Below, in pieces: positions 1 through 12,359 of a stretch of 64,000 bases of DNA (positions within the stretch are counted from its first letter, which is position 1; the number at the start of each line of letters is the position of its first letter). This DNA is from Hyposmocoma kahamanoa. Lineage: Eukaryota; Arthropoda; Insecta; Lepidoptera; Cosmopterigidae. The notes beneath the pieces were generated by a model. It was not told where the DNA came from, did not search any database, and saw only the letters and a list, made by a program, of their open reading frames with translations. The stretch spans positions 4,035,641 through 4,099,640 of the forward strand of contig NW_020653391.1 in assembly GCF_003589595.1 (NCBI RefSeq), read 5' to 3'. The position numbers were made by a program, and so were the translations under genes.

Positions 1-168
1 GAACCCGAAGACGTTCAGTGGGACGACCCCTACTAGATGGACGGATGACCTGGTAAGGGCGGCGGGTAATGGATGCACGTCGAGTCCGATCGGCTGGTCT
101 GAAAATCTTTGGGGGAGACCTATGTTCAGCAGGGGACGTCTTCCGGCTGACATGATGATGATGATGAA
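1..168 (+). pseudogene. RTE-type LINE, C-terminal end (degenerate)
   Basis: Codons for RWTDDLVRAAGNG followed, after a frame break, by ESDRLVWKSLGETYVQQ match the C-terminus of RTE-like reverse transcriptases. A TGG codon has become TGA and a small deletion breaks the frame. The copy ends in an ATG/GAT trinucleotide run, typical of the family's 3' tail. It is truncated by the window edge. Confidence 0.75.
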
Positions 169-189
169 ATAAATAAATAGTTAGCCTAT

Positions 190-330
190 GTACAGTCCCA
201 CTACTGGGTGCAGGTCTCCTCTCATAATTGGGTTGTAGTTCCCACGCGGAGAAAATGTGGATTAGGAACTTTACATACGATGTTTTCCTTCACCGAAATG
301 CTCAGTAAATTGCACACTTAAATTTTGAAA
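190..330 (-). repeat. SINE body fragment (same family as 8156-8440)
   Basis: Shares the motif CAGGTCTCCTCTCA and the later ACGATGTTTTC block with the element at 8156-8440, in the same orientation. The tRNA-like head is missing. Confidence 0.5.
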
Positions 331-2450
331 TACTTAAACTTAGACCCTCTTATTCAGAGGTGATGGGTTAAATCATTAGGCTACCACGTCTTGAAAAGTC
401 GTACTGTACAATAACTTGGTCAAACATGTGGAACAATTTATTTATTTCTGTCCTGTACATATTTTTTTGCTTTAGAAATGAAAGCGTTACAGTGTATGTA
501 TTACCTCTTAAAGAAAGGATGAGAAACAGAGAAATAAAAACGGGAATATATTTTATTTAACTTCAAGAAATTAATGCATATAGAGCGGATGCCTTTCTTT
601 GAAATCCCGGAATTACTGTATTATATATAGTTCTATAAGTTGCATATGTAACTAGAAATTTCTTTACTGTGGTATTTAGAAGATACATTTTATAGTTGTA
701 ATTAAAAATATGACTATTTTGTTTTTTAACCTTATCACGATGCGTGGCGGGTTAAGGCTAAAGACACTCAGTGTTCCTAACGATTTTAATAAAAAATATA
801 TAATTTTTGCAATTCTTCTTTTAATGGTGTTTAAATTTCAAACAAAAAACGGGACATCATATACGTATCCGTACGTGGAGGTAAAGAACTTTAAGTGCCA
901 GATAGTTTTTTTTACTACAGATTTTATTTTTATTTTAGATTAGGAATTTAAAATCAACCTTAAGGGGCTCGAATAGAATATGTTGAATAAAAAACAAACG
1001 ATGTTAGCAATTAATGTCTTTTTCCATTGCGTGATTTTTAGCACACTAAAGGAATGTTTGTAAAAACATATGAATTCCAAAATATGAACTTAAGGTCATT
1101 ATTACTTTCATTATACTTTTCACCTACAGATATGTACATAATTATGTTGTTTCTGTTCTAGTTTGACATTTTGACGTAATTTTTATTTATTGATCTCGTC
1201 AAAGCCGAAAATGCATTTTACGGTATTAAAGACAATTTTGCAGTATCAGACTGACTCTAGATAATAGATCTTTTTCAAAATAACATACAGATTATTTTAA
1301 TTAGGTAAAAATAATTTTTAAATATCCTTTAGAACGTTTTTACGCTTACAAGACCTTTTTCGGTAATGATACTCAACAATGGTTAGTTTGAAGAAATCCC
1401 TTTATAAGAAAAGCTTGCCTTTGTACATTAACACTTAAAATTGTTTGTTAAAATTTGTAATTTATATTGTGGTTTAATAAACTGTTTACACACATATTTA
1501 TAATACCTTAAACATGTTGCGGTATTTTAACTTCACGTTTAAAAGTGTTACATTCTTTTAACCTAAAGTTTAAAAATTTCGTTATTTGTTGTCAAAACGC
1601 TTAAAAGTTTTACAGTCTAGTAACGTTTTAAAAATTTAAAAGTTTTCCGGTCTTTTAACCCAGCACTTGAAAATAACGCGGTCTTTTACCCCTAAACTTA
1701 ATTCAATGACTGTTAAAAAAGGTCTGATAACATAATTTACACCAAATTATTTCTTGAAGACTTGTATTGTTTTTTAGCCTTTCTTTCTGGAATTAATTCA
1801 ATAATTCTAATATGAACAACCCGGTCTCTAAAATTCCTCCGTTATCACTTTAGGCAATGGAAGCGATGGTGGCGGTCTGGCGGTGAACATTTATATCTTC
1901 AACAAATTTTGACCACTGCCTCGCCGTATAAGGAATTCGCGAAAAATCTGATGTTTCCATGATGATCTATCGATGACTCTGCGAAGAGAGAACCACGTGG
2001 AACCAAATCGGAAAATCTCACGGTAAATTTAAGTTCTCGTTTTAATTTATGGTTCTAAATAAACATTTATATAATTCAAGCTATTGTTTCCAACTGTTAC
2101 TAAACAGAAATTCATTTGACACGTGATTTAATAAAATATTAAATAGAAAGCATTTTCGTTAAAACAATTTTTTTTTAAATATACTAAGAAAATGCAAATG
2201 TGTAATTCGAAGCTATCAGCAGTTCAAATGTGGAACCATGTATGTGACGTCATGAAAAAAATATGGCGGACAATGCTTTTTGTACCACGTGATTATTGAC
2301 AATTGAACGATGCAATTAATTCAAAATCGTGATATCTAATTGGATACCGTTGATATTTTAAATGCTATAAACCTGTATATACCTGAACGTCCATTAATTT
2401 GGAATAATGGAAAATAAGCAGTACGTGTCATTATCAGTAAAAGAATTTTT
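331..2450. other. AT-rich, no gene recognised
   Basis: Very AT-rich sequence with short spurious reading frames only. The stretch near 1560-1690 repeats phrases such as TTTTAACCTAAAG and TTAAAAGTTTT with slight drift, suggesting old low-complexity expansion. No domain or known repeat end was recognised. Confidence 0.4.
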
Positions 2451-2752
2451 AGTAGCAGTAGGCTCTTTGTGAAAGAGTTCTTCTAGGGAAATACTGCCTC
2501 CTTACCTATTTCTGCCGCCAAGGAGTAATGTGTGAATATTACTGCATTCTCGTTTTGAAGGGTAAGGGAGCTGGTGAAATTACAGGCAGATGGGACTTGG
2601 TAACTTATGTCTCATGATGACAGGCGCAGTGGCAGTGCCCCTCAGATCTTTGTGCTTTAAAGCTCTGACTGGCTATGCAACTGTTATGGACAGGAGTGTC
2701 GCTTACCACTAGGCGCACGACTATTTGTCCCCGCACTGGGTATTAAAAAAAA
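2451..2752 (+). repeat. Repeat L, near-complete copy
   Basis: Reference description of the dominant dispersed family in this window. In this orientation a copy starts near GTAGCAGTAGAGCTCCTTGT, runs through CACCTTACCTATTTCTGCCG, GGGTAAGGGTGCTGGTGAAA and CAGATCTTTGCGATTTAAAG, and ends GATATTATAAAAAAA, about 270-300 bp. It codes for nothing and has no tRNA-like A/B boxes. The reverse strand begins TCAAGTGACGGG, so a non-autonomous Helitron-like element (as in the lepidopteran Lep1 type) is possible, but the A-rich end would also fit a retroposed element. Family assignment is uncertain; the repeat itself is certain. This copy pairs tail to tail with the one at 3064-3324. Confidence 0.85.
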
Positions 2753-3063
2753 CTCTACATGGCAACCTCAAAATCCAGGTGTTCTACAATATAATTCGCA
2801 ATTGTTTAATTTGTATTTTAAAAAATGTTGTTGATTATTTTATTGCCCCGCCGTTACAAATGTAAAACAGCGAAAATGCAAAAACACATTAGGTATCAGA
2901 TTTTCACAATATTTATTATTCAAAATGTGTTACAAACACATACATATTTTCTTCTTTCTACAATTGAACGTCGGAAAATTTCGAGAGAAAATATTTTCGT
3001 AGAAATTCTTTGTGAAAACTTTTACCTACATTATAAACATTTGTAATTAAATTAATATTGTCC

Positions 3064-3324
3064 TTTTTTTATGACACTAAGTAACGGGACGAACAAATCG
3101 TGTACCTGTCCATAACCTTTTCACTGCCACTGCCCCCGTCACCGCTCAGGGTGTATGATGTCTCAACATAACTTGACAAGTCACATGTGCCTGTAATTTC
3201 AGTAGCACCCTTGCCTTTCAAAACTGGGCCGCAGTAATGCTGAAATTACTGCTTGGCGGCGGAACTAGGTAAGGTGGCAGTACTTCTCTGGACGAACTCT
3301 TTCACAAGGAGCTCTACTGCTACT
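3064..3324 (-). repeat. Repeat L, near-complete copy
   Basis: Runs from AAGTAACGGGACGAAC to AAGGAGCTCTACTGCTAC. With the plus copy at 2451 it forms an inverted pair around a 311-bp spacer. Confidence 0.85.
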
Positions 3325-4984
3325 AACTACTTGTGAATTTATGCGTAAACTTTAAAATGTCATCGCCTCATTCAACCGTTTGTAGTTTTAAACGTCTCCG
3401 TTCCCTTCCAAGTTTATTCACATTTCCAATGCATATGTAAATTCAGGTGGAGAGGTCGAATTAATTTACCTGCTTTATATAAACGACTAGCTTCTTACCA
3501 CAACCTTTGAATTATTTTTTTTATCTTAGACTAAACGATTAATTTATTAATGAATAATTAATTTATTTTTTAATTTACTGAACACGTCCAAGAGACACAC
3601 GGCGTTCCTAACAATTTTTTTGGAAAAATACTTTTTTTTGTGCCTCAAAACACAACAGCGCGTTAAATAAAGTCACCGGTGGTTTTCGGACTCTTCGATA
3701 CCAAAACCGTGTGCCACGTGTAACGGGTTAAATAAATATATTTTTAAATTTATGCCTATTTACTCAACGTTAAGTATTTTATATGATTTAAATTTGCATT
3801 TAGCTAATTAGTTTAGGATAATGTAGTCGATTTTATTATTACATTGGAAGGTTCTAGAACATTTGTAATTAGCTATAAAAAATACAGAAATAAATAAGTG
3901 TAACCTTACACTTTGTTCATTATAATTGACACTGTACTTAACTGTGATATAAAAAATTCTGACTGAAATTCAGGGCCAAATTGCACATGTATCCAAATAC
4001 TGGCGTAACTCAAAAGTGATGAAAATGAGAAAACACGATTGGTAAAATTTTAAAAAATCTGAAAGAATATTATAGCGACTGAGGGGATTATTTTTATTTA
4101 TGCATTGTAATTAGTTAACGGAAATATAATTTTTTAAGTTCCATTCAATAATTTCCATTCAAAACTTTCAAATCGTGTTTTGTCAATTCCATCATTCTTG
4201 TGTTACGACAGTACCAATTTAGTTCGTTGTGCGAAATATTAGAAACTCAAGTTCAAAATTAGAAGATAATACAATAGTTAAAGTAGTAACATACTTTTTT
4301 ATTGCAAAAAACATAAGCGCTCGAAACCAAAAATTGAATTACACTAAAATATTTTATATTATTTTATTTTATTAATAATAAAAAATGTAGATTTAATACA
4401 TTTATATAAAATAACGTTTAGCGTATCGGAATGTAAGTAAATATGTTAGGTAGGCTTGAAAAGATAGTGCAGTAAATTTTGAAATACAGACAGCAATCTG
4501 TGTGAAGAGTTTAGATAAGCCTAGAAAATTATTGCAAATAATAGCAAAGCTAGATAGTGTTATCTTGCATTATAGTATCACAATGCAATTAAAGATAATT
4601 AAACCTATGTAAACACGCACCTGTCCGTGTATCAATTAAGCTAGTTAAATGTTCAAACGTTTGTTCAATTGTTTTTACTGTGCATCACTAATCACTGACT
4701 TGTGAAAAAATTATAGCACCAAGTAAAATTTTTAAATTCTTGCAAATATCCAACACATCCACAGAGGTGAGCGCGAGTGAACTTTAACCGCAACTTGTCA
4801 CATAAACTTTACTACATAACACATTTTCAAGAAATATTTAAATCACGGATTGTCAAAAACTTGGGTTTTCGCACTTGTGACACTTTACACTTGGCGGTTT
4901 TAACGTCTATAAGGCAAAGGTGAAAAGTCACACAATTTTAAATGTATTCGATGAAAGTTCGGAATTTTTGAAATTTAAATTTGT
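3325..4984. other. AT-rich, no gene recognised
   Basis: Non-coding AT-rich stretch without a recognised repeat or splice-bounded open segment. Confidence 0.4.
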
Positions 4985-5075
4985 AACGTCCTGCGACCGC
5001 TGCGCGCCGGCGGGTGAGCACGATCGACTGGAGTCGCACGCGCAGCTCAACTCGGGCCTGCGCTGAATACAGAAA
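4985..5075. other. Isolated GC/CpG-rich island
   Basis: About 90 bp rich in G, C and CpG (GACCGCTGCGCGCCGGCGGG and following) in otherwise AT-rich DNA. On the plus strand it contains CGGCGGGTGAGC, which would serve as a splice donor. It could be a promoter or non-coding first exon of an unseen gene. No coding segment was matched to it. Confidence 0.35.
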
Positions 5076-6107
5076 TCAACAACATTTCCTGTTAGCTCAC
5101 ATTGCTTGGGATGACTGTGGTTTTATTAAAACGGCATAACTTTCAATTTCTATTACAATAACCTTTTTCAGCTATCTGCTTTAGAGTTTTTAAGTTACGA
5201 ATATCTTGAGAAAACAAATCAAATTGTAGGTGTTTTTTAAACATGGCCACAATTTAACATTATGGAAAAACTCTAAATTTACAACAGAACAGTATAACAT
5301 GCTAAAACTTATTTTCTGGTATACTATTTTCAATGTAAATCAAAGGAAAATTATATCAAAAGTCTTTAAATTAAAGAGCATGGTCCGAATGTTTGCTATC
5401 CCTAAAAACCTGTTTAGTCAGCCGCTGTATGCAACCACAGCCTTTGAAGTCCCTAGAGAAATATAGCTTACTTCCTCTATCGCCACGTTTGTGTCTACTA
5501 CACCAGAAAAGGACAGCATGATTTCTTAATCTGGTTTTATATTAAAGTTACTAAAACACAACCAATAAGAAAACGCTGTAAGTAACGCCATTTAAGTGTA
5601 TTTTATTATGGATCTAACTTTCAAAACGGTAAAATACATTTTCAAATACGTTTATCTCCAATTTCATGACATTAAAGAAACAGATAGATGAAAATGTTTT
5701 AATTTTCGGATCTTTTCGTGTGTTTATGATTTAATCATGTTTACAATAAATCTAATCACATAGCTATGTATAAAAAAACAAAAATATACTTTTTGACATG
5801 TATTCTTTGAGAAGATAATAATTTGGTACAAGATGCGTAAGAACCGGACAGTGGACACGATTCATTAGTTGTGAGAATAAACCGATTCTCTACGTCTCTT
5901 TCTAGTGTCGTGGCCGACAGTGTGATAGTACGAGACAAAAACATGTTTACATCTTTATGGACCGAAATGGAGACGTGGTTAAAATGGGATCTTCCTTCTC
6001 TCAAATAATTTTAGTAGGTAGGTGGAAATGTCAGAGACCACGTTATACATAACACCGTTTTTTTTACCTTATTTATTGTGAAACGTCCTTTTAGTATTGT
6101 AGAAAGA

Positions 6108-6507
6108 NNNNNNNNNNNNNNNNNNNNNNNNNNNNNNNNNNNNNNNNNNNNNNNNNNNNNNNNNNNNNNNNNNNNNNNNNNNNNNNNNNNNNNNNNNNNN
6201 NNNNNNNNNNNNNNNNNNNNNNNNNNNNNNNNNNNNNNNNNNNNNNNNNNNNNNNNNNNNNNNNNNNNNNNNNNNNNNNNNNNNNNNNNNNNNNNNNNNN
6301 NNNNNNNNNNNNNNNNNNNNNNNNNNNNNNNNNNNNNNNNNNNNNNNNNNNNNNNNNNNNNNNNNNNNNNNNNNNNNNNNNNNNNNNNNNNNNNNNNNNN
6401 NNNNNNNNNNNNNNNNNNNNNNNNNNNNNNNNNNNNNNNNNNNNNNNNNNNNNNNNNNNNNNNNNNNNNNNNNNNNNNNNNNNNNNNNNNNNNNNNNNNN
6501 NNNNNNN
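6108..6507. other. Assembly gap, 400 N
   Basis: A run of exactly 400 N. Reading frames that cross it are meaningless. Confidence 0.99.
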
Positions 6508-6611
6508 CCATTTACGAGGTTCAAAACTATTGTGAAACAACAACTTTATACTAAAGGTTTATTATACAACTTCTGCGTACTTGGATCACATAATCCTTGG
6601 TAGTGACAAGT

Positions 6612-6778
6612 TTAGCTCTTTCAGGTATTCTCGATATTTAAATTAAATATTGTAATGATAAATGTTTTCAAATCTATATTTACAAAGAGCAACCCCTAGA
6701 GTTTCTTGCTCATTCTTCTCAAAGGAATCTGCCTTACGAATGAGCAGTAGAGTTTAATCAGTCATACTGATTTCAAAA
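6612..6778 (+). repeat. LINE 3' UTR fragment (same family as 36654 LINE)
   Basis: Shares CCCTAGAGTTTCTTGCTC and ATTCTTCTCA...GAGCAGTAG with the 3' UTR of the LINE at 36654-37921. It is truncated before the TTTGAC tail. Confidence 0.75.
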
Positions 6779-6865
6779 GGCCGGGGACCGAACTCGGGAC
6801 CTCAGAGATGGCGACACCATGAAAACCGATGTGCAAGTCACTCAACCACGCTGCTCTCTTATAAC
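6779..6865 (-). repeat. tRNA-derived SINE head fragment
   Basis: On the minus strand, TGGTTGAGTGAC resembles a pol III A box and GAGTTCGGTCCC a B box about 50 bp later. It abuts a LINE 3' end in the opposite orientation, so it is more likely a SINE relic than a tRNA gene. Confidence 0.5.
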
Positions 6866-6974
6866 TAACGTAATCGGCATAGCAAAATTGGGTTATTAGC
6901 ATATCCTGGAATCAACGAAACAAGATCTACAACGCTCTATAAGCGATGTGTTTATATCTTATTTAGTTTCAGTT

Positions 6975-7233
6975 GTATTATTATTATTATTAACACGAAG
7001 ATAACAAACAAACAAAACAAACAACGCACACACTCAACATAGCCCCGCACTAGGGAAACCCTGTGTCACGAGTGCCATGGACATACGAGTACACATAGAC
7101 AACCACAAATTACACCCAATCTTACGAGAGACATAAATGTAGACCACACATACATTTCTCCCAGCCCGGGAATCGAACCTGGGACCTCTACGTGGCAGTC
7201 CGGCATGGTAATCGTTCGGCCACGGAGGCAGTT
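6975..7233 (-). repeat. tRNA-derived SINE, family S (full copy)
   Basis: Head ACTGCCTCCGTGGCCGAACG with A box (TGGCCGAACGAT), then B box GGTTCGATTCCC, a family-specific body including GTGTAATTTGTGGTTGTCTA and CCTAGTGCGGGGCTATGTTG, and a 3' trinucleotide tail of TAA/TTA units. Family S copies also occur at 21811, 23795, 52208, 63012 and, split, around 36593-37962. Confidence 0.85.
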
Positions 7234-7362
7234 ATAGATCCGGCTGGACTCAAACCACCGTCTTCTAACAAACCGTGCCACTTTTATTGTTAAACAGAAT
7301 CAGCGTAATTGACATTTTGCAAAGAAAAAACAATTTAGGTGCCAAGATCTTGGTTGAGCTTA

Positions 7363-7626
7363 TAGCGATAGAGCTCCTTGTGAAAGAGTTCGTCCAGGGA
7401 AGTACTGCCACCTTACCTATTTCTGCCGCCAAGCAGTAATGTCAGCATTACTGTGTTCCGGTTTTGAAGGGTAAGGGTACTGGTGAAATTACAGGCACGT
7501 GCGACTTGTCAACTTATGTCTCAGAGTGACCGACGCAATGGCAGTGCAACGGTTATGGACAGGCGAGTAGCTTACCACCAGGCGCACGACTTGTTCGTCC
7601 AGTCATTTGATATTATAAAAAAAAAA
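7363..7626 (+). repeat. Repeat L, near-complete copy
   Basis: Extends from AGAGCTCCTTGTGAAAGAG to TGATATTATAAAAAAAAAA. It lacks the CAGATCTTTGCGATTTAAAG segment by internal deletion. Confidence 0.85.
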
Positions 7627-7876
7627 TCTCGAAAGATGCCAAACTGCGAATGCATTAGTTATGGACAAGAAGAACAACACGGAGGTCGTCAAAGTCATAT
7701 ACAGTCAAGGGTATATCAAGCTAGACAATTTGGCCTTTGGACCATTTTTGTAATAAGTTTAATAGTTGAATTTAAATCTCAAGTGTCAAACATGGCATGC
7801 TCTGGACATATCACTGTTATGGACAGGTCTTCTCATTTCTAGATAACTAGTAGCTTACAACTACACTTACAAAAAA

Positions 7877-8141
7877 GTAACAGTAGAGTTCTTTGTGAGA
7901 GATTTAGTTCGTCCAGTGAAGTCCTGCCACATTATCTATTTCTGCCGCTAAGCAGTAGTCAGAAATACTGTGTTCCGGTTTTCAAGGGTAAGCGTGGTGG
8001 TGAAATTACAGGCACATACAGTGCGCCTCAGATCTTTACGATTTCAAGATTTGAGTGGCGTTGCAACTGGTACGGACAGGCGTGTCGCTTACTATCAGGC
8101 GCACGACTTGTTCGTTCCATAACTTGATATTATAAAAGAAA
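7877..8141 (+). repeat. Repeat L, near-complete copy
   Basis: Second direct copy about 250 bp after the previous one, ending CTTGATATTATAAAAGAAAA. Confidence 0.82.
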
Positions 8142-8155
8142 ACTTTTCAGGTGTC

Positions 8156-8440
8156 ACAACATCAACCCATTTGTACGTCCCACAGCTGGGCACAGGTCTC
8201 CTCTCAGGCGAGGATTTAGGCTACAGTTCGCTCAACACGGATTCGTGACTTCAGACATTTTCCGAGGGTTGTGAACCTTATTCGACGCGCAAATTCGGTC
8301 ACGATGTTTTCATTGACCGAACAGCTCATAGTCGATTTGAATGAATTCCAAAAAACTCAGAGGTCCGAGCCCGGATTCGAACCCACCACGGTGTCTGCTT
8401 GACAAGCGGTAGATCACACCATTAGGATATCACAGTAAGG
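8156..8440 (-). repeat. tRNA-derived SINE, second family
   Basis: On the minus strand the head ATCCTAATGGTGTGATC and B box GGGTTCGAATCC lie at 8370-8430. The body follows, ending at GAGACCTGTGCCCAGCTGTG. This is distinct from family S. Confidence 0.7.
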
Positions 8441-8617
8441 TGTCACACGACCTGTTCCCTAATTCTGTTAACTCTAAGTAGTTCCATGTACTCAGTTCCA
8501 TGTGGAACAATTGTAAGCTTGACATGTATTAATTAGTCCCATCAGTTCCATGTAATTTTGACAGAAAATTGACTCTTTTAATTCAGTACTGGTTTTCTTT
8601 CTAACTCGTTTACTCTT

Positions 8618-9053
8618 CAGGCAACACGACTCTGGAACGCTCTACCGCCCCATATTCAAAAAGCTCCGAATAAACTAGCTTTCAAGCAATTAGTCCGCGA
8701 TGTCATATTGGAGTCTCAATCTATATCCCATTAGTCTGCCATTGTTATATATATTAAATATACCTATATGTGTATGTATTATATATTATGTATTTATGTG
8801 TATATAGGTTGCTTATATAAGTCTATAGTTAGTCATATAATATTATGTGCTATATTTATATTGTGTTTAAACTATCTATCATAATTATTTATAAACTTCT
8901 TGCTATCTGTTTTAATTATCATGTTATGCATCCCTGTTAATTATTTTGAACCCAGCTTTCCGGTTGACTGGTAGAGAATGCCTAATGGCATTAAGTTCGC
9001 CATTTGTACTGTTTTGTATGCCATTTAGTTTAAATAAATAAAATAAAATTAAT
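8618..9053 (+). pseudogene. CR1-like LINE 3' end
   Basis: Codons 8618-8734 give QATRLWNALPPHIQKAP and end ISH-stop, the usual C-terminus of CR1/Rex-type reverse transcriptases (A.RLWNALP..I). A roughly 310-bp 3' UTR follows, ending in AAATAAAATAA-type A-rich repeats. Confidence 0.75.
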
Positions 9054-9604
9054 ACATTTTAAACTATTTTTACACTTGACCTTTGTTCATCATCAAATTG
9101 TTCATGAACCCCAATTCTAAGATGGATAAATATTTTAAATTGTCGTTTTACCATGTGGTCCATTTAACGATATGGTCATTTCGATATCTAGTCGTTTTGC
9201 TACCAAGTTATTGTAAATTATAGTCTATCTGCAGAGGTGATCGTTTTGCCATCTAGTCCGCACGCTGATCAGGTTATTTTGAAGATGTAGTCATTATGAT
9301 ACCGACCCCAACAGACGTGCAGCGTGCAATCGCGGGGCACCAATAGCCGTAGGACAATACCAAAAATGGTTGAGAATTGAAACTCGAGTGTGAAACAAAA
9401 GAAATACTACATAGGTATGGTATTGTTTAATTAATCATAGGTACGTATTCGAAATTATTTAAATGTGCAAACAGGAAATTCATTTAATATAAATCAAATA
9501 ACAATAGTAATGACATCACAAAACAGAGAACTAAAGTAACCAACGTAACTCGCAAAATGAATAAGCTGAAGTGGCAGTGGAACCTTTTTTCTATGGTATC
9601 AAAG

Positions 9605-9847
9605 TATCAAGAGGCGAACAAGACGTGCGCCTTGTGAGGTACCACAATGCGCATGACACTCCTACCCATACCATGCCACTCAGAGCTTTAAATCGCAAAG
9701 ATCTGAAGGGTACTGCCACTGCACCCGTCACCATGAGAATAAGTTGACAAGTCCCTTAGGCCTAAATTTCACCAGCACCCTTCACAACTGGAACCCAGTA
9801 ATGCTCACATTTCTGCTTGTCAGCAGAAATAGGTAAGGTGTCGTGAT
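9605..9847 (-). repeat. Repeat L, partial copy
   Basis: Recognised by AGGCGAACAAGACGTGCGCC and by CACCATGAGAATAAGTTGAC through GCAGAAATAGGTAAGG. The distal end is missing. Confidence 0.8.
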
Positions 9848-10183
9848 TATTATTGATATAAATTAAGACTTGTAGAATTCACACGCGTAAGACAAGATAA
9901 CGTATTTTTGAAAAACCACAATAAAGTTCCACTCTGCATCCTGTGGTCTCGGACTGCAGATGGTTTTTGGCGGGATTAATTTTAAATAAAATTTTATTGA
10001 ATTCTCTATGATTTTCGATAATCAAAACTTTTTGTTTAAAATAGTTGATTTTTCTTTTTTTTTTTTTTTTTAATTTTACCATTAGTAAGTACATGTTATC
10101 CTTCGTTTTCAGCGAATCGTTGAAATAATTCGAACTCTATGAACTTTTTTGAAACACGAGTAAATAAGGATCATTAATAGAAC

Positions 10184-10325
10184 TTTTTTTATTATCAAGT
10201 GACGGGACGAACAAGTCTGGTGGTAGACAACACGTCTACCCATAACTGTGGCAAATGCCACTCAGACCTTTTTGTCTGTAGTTTCACCCGCACCCTTAGC
10301 CTTCAAAACTAGAACTCACTAATTT
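10184..10325 (-). repeat. Repeat L, 5' half of a split copy
   Basis: From ATCAAGTGACGGGACGAAC to AACTCACTAAT. The sequence that should follow reappears at 10728, suggesting an insertion of about 400 bp. Confidence 0.7.
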
Positions 10326-10727
10326 TCTCGCTGTCGTATCGATGGCACACACTATAATGCTAATCATCGTGGCGAAAGAATTTTCCAATCGGCGTTAAAT
10401 ACATCGTGCGGGAAGACTCCTTTAGTGCACCCCAACTCATATGATGGGTACATTATGGTTACTTATCAGTAGTTCGAAATGACATTTTCCAGAAATAGCG
10501 TTTGGTCGAAATTTCATAACCTCAAAAGTAATTTTGAGAGGAAAATGTTTTTTCTTTTAAACTTAACCTAACCTAACCGAACATAATCATGTATTTGCTA
10601 TAAACATTCAACATATCCTAAAAAAACAACTGTTTCGTTATAATTCGGTTTTCGGTGTAATGAAAATTCGAACAAACGTTTTCGGACAAAAAAGTTTTCG
10701 AGTTTGTGATAGGTTACCGTACATTAT

Positions 10728-10785
10728 TGTTTGGCGGCAAAAATAGGTAAGGTGGCAGTACTTTTCTGGACGAACTCTAACTACC
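10728..10785 (-). repeat. Repeat L, 3' fragment
   Basis: TTTGGCGGCAAAAATAGGTA through GGACGAACTCTAAC. Probably the missing half of the copy at 10184-10325. Confidence 0.65.
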
Positions 10786-10979
10786 ATATAATCCTCAAAT
10801 CGAAGTTCTATTTCCAATAACGTATCTCTATCTTTACCGGGAATCGGGCTCATGCGCGTAACCATTACACTACGAAGGTTATCGTCTGCGATGCGCGTGA
10901 GTCTGTCACAGTGATGAGGATGAGTGTGAAATCTGTGTTGTACTTATATTCGTTACGCACCAAATACTACTAATATATA

Positions 10980-11100
10980 AATGAGAAAGTTTGTTTGAAT
11001 GTCTGTATGTTTACTACACAATCACGCCGAAACGATTGAACAGATTTGGATGAAAAGAATGTCTACCTTTTCTATATAAATCGCTAGGTAGTCTTTTTGA
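10980..11100 (+). repeat. Dispersed repeat fragment
   Basis: AATCACGCCGAAACGATTGA...GGATGAAA is a phrase common to an insect interspersed repeat, usually preceded by GAGAAAGTTTGTTTG as here. Its class is not clear. Confidence 0.35.
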
Positions 11101-11351
11101 CTGTTTTAAAATAATTAATACTATTTTAAATTCAATTTTAATTAAAACCAAAGTTAAATTTCAAAACAGGACGTAATTTTTTTTTTAAAGTTATTTGATA
11201 TTATAAAAAAAACGTACAACGTCCTTTTCGCTGTTATTACACGTCGATAAGTGTAGAGACTCCCTAAGGCTGCATGAAAAAAGCCTTAGTGGTAAGTTTT
11301 CAATACTTGGAATATTTGTTTCTATAAGCATGCAGGTTTAACCATATCATA

Positions 11352-11625
11352 TAGCAGTAGAGATCCTTGTGATTGAGTTCGTACAGGGAAACTGACACCT
11401 TACCTATTTCTGTTGTCAAACAGTAATGTTACCATTAATTCTATACACTCACTCAATATTCCGGTTTTGAAGAGTAAGAGTTATGTTGAAATTACAAAAA
11501 CATGGGACTTGACAGCTTATGTCTCAGGGTGACAGGTGCAGTGGCAGTGCCCTTCAGATCTTTGCGATATAAAGTTCTGAATAGTAATGCAACTGTTATA
11601 TGTAGGAGTGTCCACCACCGCTTAA
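11352..11625 (+). repeat. Repeat L, diverged copy
   Basis: Starts TAGCAGTAGAGATCCTTGTG and runs to AACTGTTATATGTAGGAGTG. A short insertion near 11435-11455 interrupts it. Confidence 0.78.
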
Positions 11626-11639
11626 ACAATGTACAAGTA

Positions 11640-12359
11640 AACTAAACTATGCTCGAAGGAATTATTCACCAATCACAGTTCTTCCACCTACACTATTACA
11701 CATTCCCTTCCCTATTTCTACGTACCTAAATTTGTGTCGTGCATAACACACCAAATTTTATATTTTCAAAGAGAAATCTCATGCGTTATTTACACGAGTA
11801 TTCAGTTCAATCATAGTACATGCGTATGCGCAAGCGCGCCTCATCTTTTGGACGTCGTGAAAGTGGAAAATCGGCTGTAATGATCGCTCGCTTTGCTCTT
11901 ACCGTGAACCATTACACCCAACAACTGAGTTTTAGTTTGTTACGGTGTCTACATATTCCCAGTTAATGATATGACCACAGCAGAAAATCTCGAAGCACAA
12001 ACTCTATAGTTACGACCATATTCTTAGAATAGACATTTATTGCAACGCCACAACACATAGACACAATAAAAAATATTTATACCACTTAGATAAGCAAAAC
12101 AAAAAAAAAAGACTTCATAAACAAAATTAAAATATAAATAACGACTCCAGATGTTGTAGTACTGTCATGTGTGCGGTTGTGGCGTTCGCAAAAGGACTTC
12201 ATTCTGCTTATGCCACAGCCACATTCTCATCATGGATATCAATATTTTTTTAACTACTCTCGAAGTCCGTCAACAAAACAACAGGCCTGTTCGAAAATTA
12301 TAAATCTCGTTGTCATATATTCTTAATTCTAGCACCAATTGAAACTTGAAGTCTGTAAT
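11640..12359. other. No feature recognised
   Basis: Moderately AT-rich sequence with no supported gene or repeat boundary. Confidence 0.35.

Noticed and set aside
6011..6554. Four open frames of 150-166 codons
   Set aside because: They span the 400-N gap; the length is made of unknown residues.
10830..10885. tRNA-like A box (TAGTGTAATGGTTA) on the minus strand
   Set aside because: B box incomplete and no body match; too little for even a SINE call.
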